Assembly (NCBI RefSeq): GCF_014712675.1
Contig: NZ_JACXSI010000023.1
Coordinates: 62,001 to 126,000, forward strand
Direction: 5' to 3'
DNA length: 64,000 nucleotides
DNA from: Peribacillus faecalis
Lineage (GTDB): Bacteria; Bacillota; Bacilli; Bacillales; DSM-1321
A program made the translations under genes and the position numbers. The notes under the pieces were generated by a model that searched no databases, had not been told where the DNA came from, and saw nothing but the letters and a program-made list of their open reading frames with translations. Shown here piece after piece: positions 6,936 through 15,614 of this stretch. Within the stretch, counting starts at the first letter, position 1; the number at the start of each line of letters is the position of its first letter.

Positions 6936-8601
6936 ACTTCACTTCTTGCTTTTGCACACCATACACAGACGCATATGTTTTCCAGCCTCCACTTACATTA
7001 ACTACATCATAGCCATGAAGCGATAATATACGGCTTGCTAAGTATCCTCTCAAACCAACTTGGCATGATACATAGATTGTTTGATTTTGCGGCAATTCAT
7101 GCAGACGATCACGAATCTCCCCTAAAGGAATATTAATTGAATGAGGAATGTAGCCATTCTCTCTTTCATGTGGGTCTCTTACATCGACTAATAACGCCCC
7201 ATCTTTCACAAGCTCATCTATCTGATTATAGTGAACAACTTTCGCATCGCCATCCACTATATTCGATGCGACATAACCGAGCATATTGACCGGGTCCTTC
7301 GCTGATGAAAACGGCGGTGCATATGCTAATTCCAAATCAGCCAAGTCATATACCGTCATACCGGCTTTAATAGCCGTTGCCACGACATCCACTCGCTTTT
7401 CAACGCCGATTTTACCAACCGCTTGCACACCATAGATTGTTCCGTCTTCTTTATTAAATGTCAGTTTTAATGAAATCGGACTGCCTCCCGGATAATAACC
7501 GGCATGGGCTGCCGGATGAATATGAATTGCTTCGTATTGTTTTCCTAAACGTTTCAATGTTTTCTCGTTATGCCCTGTAACAGCGACAGTCAAGTCGAAT
7601 ACTTTTGCCACTGCTGTGCCGAGGATACCTTTATACGGTGTCTTCTTGCCGTATAGATTATCAGCGACAATACGACCTTGGCGATTTGCCGGTCCAGCTA
7701 GTGGAACCATTGTATCAAAATCAAAAATGTAATCTTTCGTTTGAATAGCATCACCGATTGCATAAATGTGCTCATCACTTGTTTGCAATAATTCATTTAC
7801 AACAATGCCGCCACGCTCACCTATATCCAAGCCAGCTTCTTTCGCTAGTTCACTTTCCGGTCTGACGCCAATCGACATAATCGTTAAATCACTCTCAAGC
7901 TCTTTTCCACTCGCAAGCACAAGACGACCACCACGCTCTTTAAATTGCACCACTTGATCGTTAAATAAAATTTCTACACCTTTTTCTTTCAAATGCGCAT
8001 GAACAAGGCTCGCCATTTCATAATCAAGTGGACCCATCACCTGATTCGACACTTGAACAACCGTTACTTTCAAACCGCGGTGCACTAAATTTTCTACCAT
8101 TTCAAGACCAATAAATCCCCCACCTATCACAACCGCATGCTTCGGATTTGTTTCATCCACGACAGCTTTGATTCGGTCTGTATCCGGAATATTTCTCAAA
8201 GTATAAAGATGCTCCGCTTCATGTATACCTTCTACGTCAGGCACAATTGCACGTGCTCCAGGTGACAGAATCAACTCATCATACGATTCTTCATACGTTT
8301 CACCAGTCGCTAAATTTAAAGCAGAAACTGTTTTTCTATCTCGATTGATTGATATTATTTCAGTTTGGTTGCGAATATCTAAAGCAAACTTCTTCGACAT
8401 ACCTTCTACCGTTTGTACAAGGAGCTTTTGACGATTTTGAATAACTTCTCCTATATAATAAGGCAGTCCGCAATTGGCAAACGAGATGTGTTCTCCTCTT
8501 TCAAATAACACAATATGTGATTGTTCATCTAATCGTCGTAACCTTGCAGCTGCTGTCGCTCCGCCCGCTACACCGCCTACGATCACTATTTTCTTCGTCA
8601 T
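6934..8601 (-). CDS. cdr: CoA-disulfide reductase with C-terminal rhodanese domain
   Basis: FAD- and NAD(P)H-dependent pyridine nucleotide-disulfide oxidoreductase (555 aa) of the CoADR-RHD type. FAD site GGVAGG (residues 9-14), active-site Cys44 in SFANCGLP, NAD(P) site GGGFIGLE, then a rhodanese domain (about 460-550) with Cys513 in the CQVGLRG loop. The family reduces CoA disulfide, CoA persulfide or polysulfide, i.e. thiol homeostasis and sulfane-sulfur handling. A consensus promoter with a CsoR/CstR-like operator in its spacer lies upstream, agreeing with a persulfide-inducible role. Monocistronic. The exact physiological substrate cannot be read from sequence. Confidence 0.92.
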   Translation of the reverse strand: MTKKIVIVGGVAGGATAAARLRRLDEQSHIVLFERGEHISFANCGLPYYIGEVIQNRQKLLVQTVEGMSKKFALDIRNQTEIISINRDRKTVSALNLATGETYEESYDELILSPGARAIVPDVEGIHEAEHLYTLRNIPDTDRIKAVVDETNPKHAVVIGGGFIGLEMVENLVHRGLKVTVVQVSNQVMGPLDYEMASLVHAHLKEKGVEILFNDQVVQFKERGGRLVLASGKELESDLTIMSIGVRPESELAKEAGLDIGERGGIVVNELLQTSDEHIYAIGDAIQTKDYIFDFDTMVPLAGPANRQGRIVADNLYGKKTPYKGILGTAVAKVFDLTVAVTGHNEKTLKRLGKQYEAIHIHPAAHAGYYPGGSPISLKLTFNKEDGTIYGVQAVGKIGVEKRVDVVATAIKAGMTVYDLADLELAYAPPFSSAKDPVNMLGYVASNIVDGDAKVVHYNQIDELVKDGALLVDVRDPHERENGYIPHSINIPLGEIRDRLHELPQNQTIYVSCQVGLRGYLASRILSLHGYDVVNVSGGWKTYASVYGVQKQEVK

Positions 8602-8641
8602 ACCTATTCCCCCAATAACTCTCTAATTTTATATTAGCTTC

Positions 8642-8670
8642 ATTATATACCCCATAGGGTAATATGTAAA
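8642..8670 (-). promoter_or_regulatory. Sigma-A promoter with CsoR/CstR-like operator for cdr
   Basis: On the minus strand TTTACA (8665-8670) and TATAAT (8642-8647) are separated by exactly 17 bp. The spacer holds the inverted repeat TACCC-N4-GGGTA (8648-8661). This resembles operators of the CsoR family (CsoR for copper, CstR for persulfides). A repressor bound there would block RNA polymerase. No CsoR-family gene is visible in the window. Confidence 0.7.
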
Positions 8671-8776
8671 CCTCATTAATGTTTAGATTTATTGAACATC
8701 GGAGGAAGTTGAAGCCAAACATTAAAACACATTTATTTTTTTTATTATGATAAACTTTTATAAAGGAGGATGAAGT

Positions 8777-9328
8777 ATGAATTTAAATGATTGGTTTAAT
8801 AATGGTATTACAGCTGAGCAATACATAAATAATATGAGCATAAATAAGGAAGAAATGCTAGCAATCAAACAGCACTATTCCCTGAAAGAACCAGATGCCA
8901 TTCATTCACTGCAAAATCGTCATTTGCGGGCGCTTGTTCTAACTGCCGATTGGTGTGGGGATGCAATGGTTAATCTTCCTATCTTTATGACTATTGCTGA
9001 TCAAGCAAATATTGATGCAAGATATTTCATTCGCGATGAAAACATGGAGCTTATGGATCAGTTTCTGACAAATGGAACCGCTCGCTCCATACCTATTATT
9101 GTATTAATAAACGAAGACGGCAGTGTTCATGCAAAGTGGGGCCCTCGAGCAAAAAAGGTGCAACATCTTGTAGACGAAAGTAAATCTGCGCTCCCACCAA
9201 AAGAGCATCCTGATTTTGAGCAGGCTTTCAAACAATTCATTCAAAAAATGACTGTCCTTTATACAACGGACAACGCTATTTGGGAAGTAATTGAAGAGGA
9301 TATGCTATCAGTTTTCACTAATAACTGA
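8777..9328 (+). CDS. Thioredoxin-family protein with single active-site Cys
   Basis: Protein of 183 aa with a thioredoxin-like core. The active-site loop reads TADWCGDA (Cys near residue 59), so the second Cys of the usual CxxC is replaced by Ala; this WCGDA form is, from memory, typical of a Bacillus subfamily. A conserved IPI (cis-Pro region) follows about 50 residues later. No signal peptide, so cytoplasmic. AAAGGAGG 8 nt upstream sets the ATG. A monothiol role in reduction or persulfide handling is possible given the divergent CoA-disulfide reductase, but that is inference. Confidence 0.8.
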   Translation: MNLNDWFNNGITAEQYINNMSINKEEMLAIKQHYSLKEPDAIHSLQNRHLRALVLTADWCGDAMVNLPIFMTIADQANIDARYFIRDENMELMDQFLTNGTARSIPIIVLINEDGSVHAKWGPRAKKVQHLVDESKSALPPKEHPDFEQAFKQFIQKMTVLYTTDNAIWEVIEEDMLSVFTNN

Positions 9329-9429
9329 CTTTCCATTAAATCCCTATTCGTATTTACTGTCGATGTAGATTTAATATGATAAACTTATTTGTACAGGTTT
9401 CGACAATGATTTAAGGAGTGATGTCGCTA

Positions 9430-9702
9430 ATGCGAGTAGTTTTCTTAAAAGTAGAAGGTCATGTACAAGGAGTAGGATTCCGTTATTTCACCTCCCTCAT
9501 TGCCGAAAACCATCATATTAAAGGCTGGGTTCGTAATACACCAGACGGAAATGTAGAAATTGAAGCAGAAGGCAAAGAGTATAACATTGAAGCCTTCATT
9601 AAAAACATTAAAGAAGGGCCTCGCTTCTCAAGAGTAGAGAAAGTTACAGTGACAGAACTCGATCAACCAAAAGATTATAAAAAATTCGAGCTGCGTTACT
9701 GA
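9430..9702 (+). CDS. acyP: Acylphosphatase
   Basis: Small enzyme (90 aa) hydrolysing carboxyl-phosphate bonds such as acetyl phosphate or 1,3-bisphosphoglycerate. The signature GHVQGVGFRYF (residues 11-21, with the catalytic Arg) and GWVRNTPDGNVEIEAEG are both present, the latter with the catalytic Asn. The ATG at 9430 is preferred: AAGGAG at 9413-9418 lies 11 nt upstream, whereas the in-frame ATG at 9421 is only 2 nt away. Length agrees with the family (about 90-98). A hairpin terminator follows before the terC-like gene. Confidence 0.93.
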   Translation: MRVVFLKVEGHVQGVGFRYFTSLIAENHHIKGWVRNTPDGNVEIEAEGKEYNIEAFIKNIKEGPRFSRVEKVTVTELDQPKDYKKFELRY

Positions 9703-9740
9703 TATATATAAGTCATGTTTATGTAATACTATGGAAAGAT

Positions 9741-9773
9741 AACTAGAAAAGGCATTTTTCTAGTTATTTTATT
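9741..9773 (+). terminator. Intrinsic terminator between acyP and terC
   Basis: Ten-bp perfect stem AACTAGAAAA / TTTTCTAGTT with a 5-nt loop followed by ATTTTATTT. It lies just before the ribosome binding site of the next gene. Confidence 0.75.
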
Positions 9774-9787
9774 TGGAGGAAATCATC

Positions 9788-10582
9788 TTGGATATCGTTC
9801 ATCAAGTTTTATCCACCTATTCATCTTTTTTCGATTTGGATATGTGGGTGCAAGTGCTGACAGACCCCGTATCATGGGGCTTGATTGGTTCTTTAGTTGT
9901 CATTGAAGGATTGCTGTCAGCCGATAATGCACTTGTATTAGCTGTTTTAGTGAAGCATCTGCCGGAGAAGCAACGAAAGAAAGCTCTTCTTTACGGTTTG
10001 ATTGGCGCGTATATTTTCCGATTCTTATTTATTGGCATCGGTGTCTATCTTGTGAAATTTTGGTTCATTAAAGTATTAGGCTCTGCCTATCTTGGCTGGC
10101 TTGTTTATAAATACTTCCGCGATAAAAAAGCAGGAGAACATGAAGAAGAGACGAAGAAATTCAATAAAAACAGCTGGCTCGTCCGCACATTCGGAATGTT
10201 TTGGGCAACTGTCATTTCTGTAGAACTGATGGATGTTGCCTTTTCAGTCGATAGCATTTTAGCGGCATTCGCAATTTCAGATAAAGTATGGATTTTATTA
10301 TTGGGCGGTATTCTAGGCATTTTAATGATGCGTACTGTTGCTGGTCTATTCTTAAATTTGATTGTGAAAATACCAGAACTTGAAACAACGGCATTCATTT
10401 TAATCGGCATTATTGCCTTAAAAATGTTAGCGAGCGTCTTCGGATTCGAAATGTCCCATGCTGTTTTCTTCACGATTTTGCTGGTAGCATTCACTCTAAC
10501 ATTTATTGTTCATTTCTTGAATAATAAGCGTAATGATGCAGCCAAACAAGAAGCTGCTGCTGCGGCAGAGAAAAACAAATAA
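9788..10582 (+). CDS. ykoY: TerC-family integral membrane protein (YkoY-like)
   Basis: Multi-pass membrane protein of 264 aa with about seven hydrophobic segments, the conserved acidic EGLLSADNALVLA motif in the second half of the first segment pair, and DVAFSVDSILA later; these Asp/Glu residues are the metal-site hallmark of TerC proteins, linked to manganese export in Bacillus. TTG at 9788 is chosen because GGAGGA ends 7 nt upstream; the earlier TTG at 9773 overlaps that site. The Ala-rich, Lys-rich tail is cytoplasmic. The yybP-ykoY manganese riboswitch usual for this gene in B. subtilis is absent from the 85-bp leader. Confidence 0.85.
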   Translation: MDIVHQVLSTYSSFFDLDMWVQVLTDPVSWGLIGSLVVIEGLLSADNALVLAVLVKHLPEKQRKKALLYGLIGAYIFRFLFIGIGVYLVKFWFIKVLGSAYLGWLVYKYFRDKKAGEHEEETKKFNKNSWLVRTFGMFWATVISVELMDVAFSVDSILAAFAISDKVWILLLGGILGILMMRTVAGLFLNLIVKIPELETTAFILIGIIALKMLASVFGFEMSHAVFFTILLVAFTLTFIVHFLNNKRNDAAKQEAAAAAEKNK

Positions 10583-10596
10583 AGAATTCCAATGAA

Positions 10597-10645
10597 ACAG
10601 GCTGTCTTATAAGTGTCACCACACTTTAAGACAGCCTGTATTTTT
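10597..10645. terminator. Bidirectional terminator between terC and megL
   Basis: ACAGGCTGTCTTA pairs with TAAGACAGCCTGT, extended by AAGTGT/ACACTT; followed by T-run on the + strand. The genes are convergent. Confidence 0.85.
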
Positions 10646-11834
10646 ATATAGCTTTTAAAGCCTGCTGAAGGTCGTGCCATATATCCTGCCACGCCTCCAA
10701 ACCGATTGATAGCCGAATGAGCTGATCGGTAATCCCCATCTCCAACCGATTTTTCTCCGGGATTCCGGCATGGGTCATCGAAGCCGGATGCTGAATTAAC
10801 GTTTCTGTATCCCCAAGACTGACAGCAATCTTTAGCAATTTCAGTTCATTCAGGAATTTTTGCGCATCTTGCTTACTTCCGACAATTTCAAAAGAAATCA
10901 AACCTCCTCCTTTTTTCATTTGCTTCTTCATAATTGAATAATCGGGATGATTTTCGTCCTCGGGAAAATAAATCGCCTTTACTTTTTTATGTTTTTTCAG
11001 CTTTGTAAAAATCCTTTTGGCATTTTCACAATGGCGATCCATCCGGACCGGCAATGTTTTTAAGCCTCTAAGCAAGAGCCAAGCATCAAATGGCGACAGA
11101 ATACCTCCCATATCCTTATGTGTTGTTTTTCTGATTAGATTGATTATTTCGTTTGACCCGACTGCCATACCCGCTACTACATCACCATGTCCGCCGATAT
11201 ATTTCGTGGCGCTATGAACAGCTACATCGCATCCGAGCTCTAATGGTTTTTGCAAATAAGGCGTCGAAAACGTATTATCTACTACAACCTTAATACCTTT
11301 CTTCTTCGCAAACTCTGCAACCATCTCCAAATCAATCACTTTCATCGTTGGATTAATCGGTGTCTCTATAAAAATACAAGTAGTCTCCGGGCGGACAGCC
11401 TTCTTTAACTCCGCCTCACTCGAAAGCCAACTGAACGTATGCTTTATTTGATATTTCTCTTCCATCATTTTTAGCAACCCGAACGTACAACCATATAAAC
11501 CTTGTGAACAAACGATATGATCACCTGCTTTTGTTAAGGAAACAAGTACAGCTGAAACAGCCGCCATCCCTGAACTAAAGGTTAAAGCGGTTTCTCCACC
11601 TTCTAACAGAGCCATTTTCTCTTCCAACGCTACCACAGTCGGGTTACCTAACCGAGAATATATATATCCTTCTTCCTGTCCGGCAAAGCGTTGTTCCCCC
11701 TGCTCCGCTGTTTCAAAAGCAAACGTTGAAGTTTGATATATCGGTACAGATAAACTACCTAGATGATTTGCCGCTTCATATCCATGATGGATGATAGCTG
11801 TTTCAATATTTTTATAAGACTCCTTCAATCCCAT
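10644..11834 (-). CDS. megL: Methionine gamma-lyase (PLP-dependent)
   Basis: Cys/Met-metabolism PLP enzyme, 396 aa, cleaving methionine to methanethiol, ammonia and 2-oxobutyrate. Counting from ATG 11834, the PLP lysine is Lys211 (SATKYIGGHGD) and the methionine-lyase hallmark Cys is Cys116 (YGCTF), the same positions known for the P. putida enzyme. That Cys separates it from cystathionine gamma-lyase/synthase, which have other residues there. The upstream GTG at 11837 overlaps the ribosome binding region, so ATG is used. Cystathionine gamma-lyase activity remains an alternative. Confidence 0.85.
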   Translation of the reverse strand: MGLKESYKNIETAIIHHGYEAANHLGSLSVPIYQTSTFAFETAEQGEQRFAGQEEGYIYSRLGNPTVVALEEKMALLEGGETALTFSSGMAAVSAVLVSLTKAGDHIVCSQGLYGCTFGLLKMMEEKYQIKHTFSWLSSEAELKKAVRPETTCIFIETPINPTMKVIDLEMVAEFAKKKGIKVVVDNTFSTPYLQKPLELGCDVAVHSATKYIGGHGDVVAGMAVGSNEIINLIRKTTHKDMGGILSPFDAWLLLRGLKTLPVRMDRHCENAKRIFTKLKKHKKVKAIYFPEDENHPDYSIMKKQMKKGGGLISFEIVGSKQDAQKFLNELKLLKIAVSLGDTETLIQHPASMTHAGIPEKNRLEMGITDQLIRLSIGLEAWQDIWHDLQQALKAI

Positions 11835-11898
11835 CACTCCTTCTCCACCACTCTTTAATTCCGCTTATTAAAGTATATGAAGAAGACTAGCCGGATGA

Positions 11899-11930
11899 CT
11901 AGAAAAACCGCCACCGGTCCTTTTCTAAGT
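11899..11930 (+). repeat. Family B left-end module alone (B3)
   Basis: AGAAAAACCGCCACCGG then TCCTTTTCTAAG, with flanking ACT/AGT completing a short hairpin. It sits between the yfmL terminator and megL. Confidence 0.6.
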
Positions 11931-11947
11931 AATGCTTCCCTTATAAA

Positions 11948-11995
11948 GAAAAAGCCGATACGGAAAGTCAAAGATATGACTTCTCGTATCGACAT
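11948..11995 (-). terminator. Terminator of yfmL
   Basis: Minus strand CGATACG..AAGTCA pairs with TGACTT..CGTATCG around a 6-nt loop, followed by GCTTTTTCTTT. Confidence 0.8.
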
Positions 11996-12002
11996 GTCTA
12001 CA

Positions 12003-13190
12003 TTATTTCTTATTTATTTTGAATCCAGGCTTTTTTACAGGGCGCTGTGGCTTGTTTTCACGTTTCGCTTCAACAATTTTCCCTTTATAGAACTCTTTCT
12101 TCTCTACTTGAAGATCAAGCTTTTTCGTCAATTGTTTTAATTCTTTCTCTTCCGATGGCGTAATGATGCTGATGACTGTTCCGTCATTGCCCGCTCTTCC
12201 GGTTCTTCCTGAACGATGTGTGTATTGCTCAAGCGTTCTTGGCAAGTCATAGTGGACAACAGTAGTCAGTCCTTTTATATCTAATCCTCGCGCTGCCACA
12301 TCTGTGCAAAGAAGCATTGACACTTGACCTTTTCGGAAACTTTTCAAAGCGTTTTCTCTTTCACTTTTGCTTGATTCAGAATGCAAAATCGCAATCGGAA
12401 GTTCCTTGAACTTCAATTTGCTTGAAACAAGGTTCATATCACCAATGTCCTTCATAAATACAAGAGCTTTTACGTCCTGCAGACGGGCAATTCTTTCAAG
12501 GTAAGCAATTTTATCTCGTTTTTCACAAACGAAATACATATGGTCGACCTTGCCCATGAATTGGTCATCTCTCTTAATCGAAATATCAATCGGGTTGTCC
12601 ATTAATTGCGCCAATGCTTCCATAATATTCGGCGTAACAGTAGCTGAGAACAGTACCACTTGGCGCTCCTTCATCGTTGACTTAACGATGCCTGCTATAG
12701 TATCGAAATGTTCCGGTACAATCAGTGTATCGCCTTCATCTAATACAATTGTTTTAACCGCATGCATTTTCAGCTTTTTCTGCTGTAATAGTTCCTGCAC
12801 CTTGCCGGGAGTTCCAACAATGATATGCGGCTTTTTCTTTAGCTTCTCTAATTGTCTTTTTAAGTTGGCACCGCCAATAAAAGAGGCACTACGGATGTTA
12901 GTTTGTGCCGTCCATTTAATGATTTCCTGATGAATTTGCATAACAAGCTCGCGTGAGGATGCCAATATCACCGTCTGCAACTGGATTGATTCAGCATCGA
13001 TATTAGCCAATAAAGGAAGCAAATAAGCTAATGTCTTACCTGTACCTGTCGGTGATTGCGCAATTAAATCGCTGCCGTTCATAATAACCGGATAGGCTTC
13101 TTCCTGAATAGCTGTTGGTTTTTGAAATCCTTCTTTCTTCCAAGTCTCCTGCAAGAAGTCGGGAAGATTATTTATAAATGATGAGTTCAT
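12003..13190 (-). CDS. yfmL: DEAD-box RNA helicase YfmL
   Basis: ATP-dependent RNA helicase of 395 aa; the B. subtilis homologue takes part in ribosomal subunit biogenesis. Motif Q region FQKPTAIQ (22-29), Walker A SPTGTGKT (46-53), motif II DEGD (151-154) instead of DEAD, motif III SAT (182-184) and motif VI HRSGRTGRAG (about 325) are all present. The YfmL family is known to deviate at motif II (DETD in B. subtilis as remembered), so the enzyme need not be inactive. The C-terminus is Lys-rich, apt for RNA binding. ATG 13190 has AAGGAG 8 nt upstream; the in-frame TTG before it is rejected. Confidence 0.88.
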   Translation of the reverse strand: MNSSFINNLPDFLQETWKKEGFQKPTAIQEEAYPVIMNGSDLIAQSPTGTGKTLAYLLPLLANIDAESIQLQTVILASSRELVMQIHQEIIKWTAQTNIRSASFIGGANLKRQLEKLKKKPHIIVGTPGKVQELLQQKKLKMHAVKTIVLDEGDTLIVPEHFDTIAGIVKSTMKERQVVLFSATVTPNIMEALAQLMDNPIDISIKRDDQFMGKVDHMYFVCEKRDKIAYLERIARLQDVKALVFMKDIGDMNLVSSKLKFKELPIAILHSESSKSERENALKSFRKGQVSMLLCTDVAARGLDIKGLTTVVHYDLPRTLEQYTHRSGRTGRAGNDGTVISIITPSEEKELKQLTKKLDLQVEKKEFYKGKIVEAKRENKPQRPVKKPGFKINKK

Positions 13191-13368
13191 CAATATTTCT
13201 CCTTAAAATCTTTATTCATTGTTACAACTACAATATTTTCAACTGTACCATATTTCAATTGATTTGATAAATCATTAATCCATTCACAACCTATATAATA
13301 CAAAATTATATTCGAATAAGTTCCCACATATTGCATGCCCTTTAAAGCAAGAACGAACTATACTTGCA

Positions 13369-13413
13369 TATGTTCAGAAAAGTATAGAAAAATAATGATT
13401 ATCTTGTTATACT
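13369..13413 (+). promoter_or_regulatory. Candidate CodY box and promoter of brnQ
   Basis: TATGTTCAGAAAAGT (13369-13383) matches 12 of 15 bases of the CodY consensus AATTTTCWGAAAATT. Directly downstream, TAGAAA (13385-13390) and TATACT (13408-13413) have 17-bp spacing. CodY control would suit a branched-chain amino acid carrier. Both assignments are tentative. Confidence 0.4.
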
Positions 13414-13445
13414 TCTTAAAACAACATGACGAAAGGAATGAAACT

Positions 13446-14756
13446 ATGCAAAAACTTTCAAACAAGCAACTTGTTTTAATGAGTTTTATGCTGTTCTCGA
13501 TGTTCTTTGGAGCAGGAAACTTAATTTTCCCTGCCTTCCTTGGACGCGCTTCCGGCACAGAAACTTGGCTATCGATGGCCGGATTTATTATATCAGCAGT
13601 CGGTTTACCCATTTTAGGTGTTATGGCCATTGCAAAAATCGGAAGTTTAAACTCTTTAGGCAACCGTGTATCACCGATGTTCGCACTTATTTTTCCTATT
13701 ATTATTTACATATCCATTGGACCTTTAATGGCGATTCCAAGAACTGCGACTGTCTCCTTTGAAATGGCGGTAAAACCTTATATTTCTAACAGCTCTCAAA
13801 CAATGACAATTGCACTTATTATTTATTCCGTTATCTTTTTCTCTGTAGCGCTTTGGCTGAGTCTTTCACCAAGCAAACTAATTGATCTATTCGGAAAACT
13901 TTTAACGCCTACTTTACTGATCCTGTTATGTATTATCTTTATTAAAAGCTTAATTACACCGTTAAGCGGTGCGACAGCCCCAACAGCTGATTATAGTGAA
14001 GCTACTCTTGTTAAAGGCTTTCTTGACGGCTATTTGACAATGGATTTATTAGCTTCCCTTGTTTTTGGCATTGTCATCGCCAATACAGTTCGCCGGCAAG
14101 GCATCACTGATAAGCGAAGTCTTTCTTACTCAATGATGGTTGCAGGAATCGGAGCCGGCATTTTGCTTACGCTAATTTATTGCCTGCTTGGTTATTTAGG
14201 AGCTTCAAGCGGAATCAAATTCGGACAAACCGACAACGGTGCTTCTGTTCTGTTGCAAGTAATGGGACAATTGTTCGGCAATTTCGGGACAGTATTTCTT
14301 GGACTGATTTTCTTCATTGCCTGTCTATGTGTCGCAATCGGTCTAATTATTTCATGCAGTGAATACTTTTCCATGAATATACCGCGTTTGAGCTACAAAC
14401 AATGGGCAATTATTATTACAGTTATTAGTGCTATCATAGCTAATTTAGGGCTAAATGCGATTCTTTCCTTCTCAGTGCCGGTTTTAGGATTAATTTATCC
14501 TGTGGCTGTTGTTCTAGTCATTTTAGCGATGATTGATGAAATGATTAAGAGCAAAAAATCGATTTACGTATGGAGCATTACTTTAACCGCTCTTTACAGC
14601 CTTGTTTCAACAATCAACACTTCTCTACTGGATGCTCAATTAGATGTTTACTTGCAATACATTCCTCTTCATTCAGTCGGGGTAGGCTGGATATTACCGG
14701 CTATAATAGGTATTGTGATTGGTGCTATTATCCCACAAACTAAAACTGCTTCTTAA
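13446..14756 (+). CDS. brnQ: Branched-chain amino acid transport carrier BrnQ
   Basis: Secondary transporter of the LIVCS family (436 aa, usual about 440) importing Leu, Ile and Val with Na+ or H+. Twelve hydrophobic segments are apparent; the N-terminal FFGAGNLIFP motif is characteristic. The ATG at 13446 (MQKLSNKQ) has a GAAAGGA site 8 nt upstream; an in-frame extension beginning at 13335 lacks one and is not typical of the family. Divergent from yfmL. A possible CodY box lies upstream. The 13191-13445 gap holds the two divergent promoters only. Confidence 0.93.
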   Translation: MQKLSNKQLVLMSFMLFSMFFGAGNLIFPAFLGRASGTETWLSMAGFIISAVGLPILGVMAIAKIGSLNSLGNRVSPMFALIFPIIIYISIGPLMAIPRTATVSFEMAVKPYISNSSQTMTIALIIYSVIFFSVALWLSLSPSKLIDLFGKLLTPTLLILLCIIFIKSLITPLSGATAPTADYSEATLVKGFLDGYLTMDLLASLVFGIVIANTVRRQGITDKRSLSYSMMVAGIGAGILLTLIYCLLGYLGASSGIKFGQTDNGASVLLQVMGQLFGNFGTVFLGLIFFIACLCVAIGLIISCSEYFSMNIPRLSYKQWAIIITVISAIIANLGLNAILSFSVPVLGLIYPVAVVLVILAMIDEMIKSKKSIYVWSITLTALYSLVSTINTSLLDAQLDVYLQYIPLHSVGVGWILPAIIGIVIGAIIPQTKTAS

Positions 14757-14764
14757 CTCTATAA

Positions 14765-14797
14765 GATATGCTTTCGCTTATGTGAAAGCATCTTTTT
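14765..14797 (+). terminator. Terminator of brnQ
   Basis: ATGCTTTC / GAAAGCAT stem with a 7-nt loop, followed by CTTTTT. Confidence 0.8.
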
Positions 14798-14893
14798 ATT
14801 TACCTAAAAATACTATAAAATCTATAAAATACCATTTTATGATAAAATGTTATAGTAGTCATCTAATTGAATATGGGGAAGGGTGAATTTGCA

Positions 14894-15544
14894 TTGAGTA
14901 GTTCATTAACAAAAACGAAAGAAACCACTATTTTTCATCACTCCGGCAACAGCATTCAAACAGCCGACCGAGAGATTTCTATTATTGCCAAATTCGAAGA
15001 GCCTCTTGTTGTCGTTCTGGGAAATGTACTGAGCGCCGAGGAGTGTGATGAACTGATTATGTTGTCCAAAGACAAGATGCAAAGGTCAAAAATCGGAGTG
15101 ACAAGAGAGGTAAACGACATTCGCACAAGCAGCGGAGCTTTCATAGAGGATGATGAACATCCTACTGTCGCCGCAATCGAAAATCGGATCTCTGAAATTA
15201 TGAATATACCCGTCGAGCACGGCGAAGGTCTTCATATATTGCACTATGCCCCTGGTCAAGAATACAAAGCCCATTTTGATTATTTTTCTGCCAAGAGAAA
15301 AGCTGCTGCAAACAATAGAATCAGTACACTTGTCCTGTATTTGAATGACGTTGATGACGGCGGTCAAACTATTTTTCCGAAACTTAATCTATCCGTATAT
15401 CCTAAAAAGGGTATGGCTGTTTATTTTGAGTACTTTTACAGTGATCAAGAACTAAATGAAAGCACATTACATGCCAGTGCACCAGTCATCAAAGGCGAAA
15501 AGTGGATCGCTACCCAATGGATGAGGAAACAGAGAATAAGATAA
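14894..15544 (+). CDS. 2OG-Fe(II) oxygenase, prolyl 4-hydroxylase type
   Basis: Cytoplasmic oxygenase of 216 aa from TTG 14894, the same length I recall for the B. anthracis prolyl-4-hydroxylase, which it resembles along its length. Iron ligands His127, Asp129 (HFD) and His193, with Lys203 as likely 2-oxoglutarate-binding residue, are in place. AAGGGTG lies 8 nt before the TTG; starts further upstream would add nine residues without homology. It probably hydroxylates peptidyl proline. The target protein is not known. Monocistronic, bounded by terminators. Confidence 0.85.
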   Translation: MSSSLTKTKETTIFHHSGNSIQTADREISIIAKFEEPLVVVLGNVLSAEECDELIMLSKDKMQRSKIGVTREVNDIRTSSGAFIEDDEHPTVAAIENRISEIMNIPVEHGEGLHILHYAPGQEYKAHFDYFSAKRKAAANNRISTLVLYLNDVDDGGQTIFPKLNLSVYPKKGMAVYFEYFYSDQELNESTLHASAPVIKGEKWIATQWMRKQRIR

Positions 15545-15552
15545 GTCTTAAC

Positions 15553-15610
15553 TAAAAAAACACTCTATGAAACAGACATTTTCCTATACCTGCTTCATAG
15601 GGTGCTTCTT
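15553..15610. terminator. Bidirectional terminator after the oxygenase gene
   Basis: CACTCTATGAAACAG (15561-15575) pairs with CTGCTTCATAGGGTG (15590-15604) with one mismatch and a G-T pair; A-run before, T-rich after. Confidence 0.75.
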
Positions 15611-15614
15611 CACT

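Noticed and set aside
10105-10494. 129-codon minus-strand frame inside the TerC gene
   Set aside because: Antisense shadow of a clearly coding frame; no ribosome binding site.
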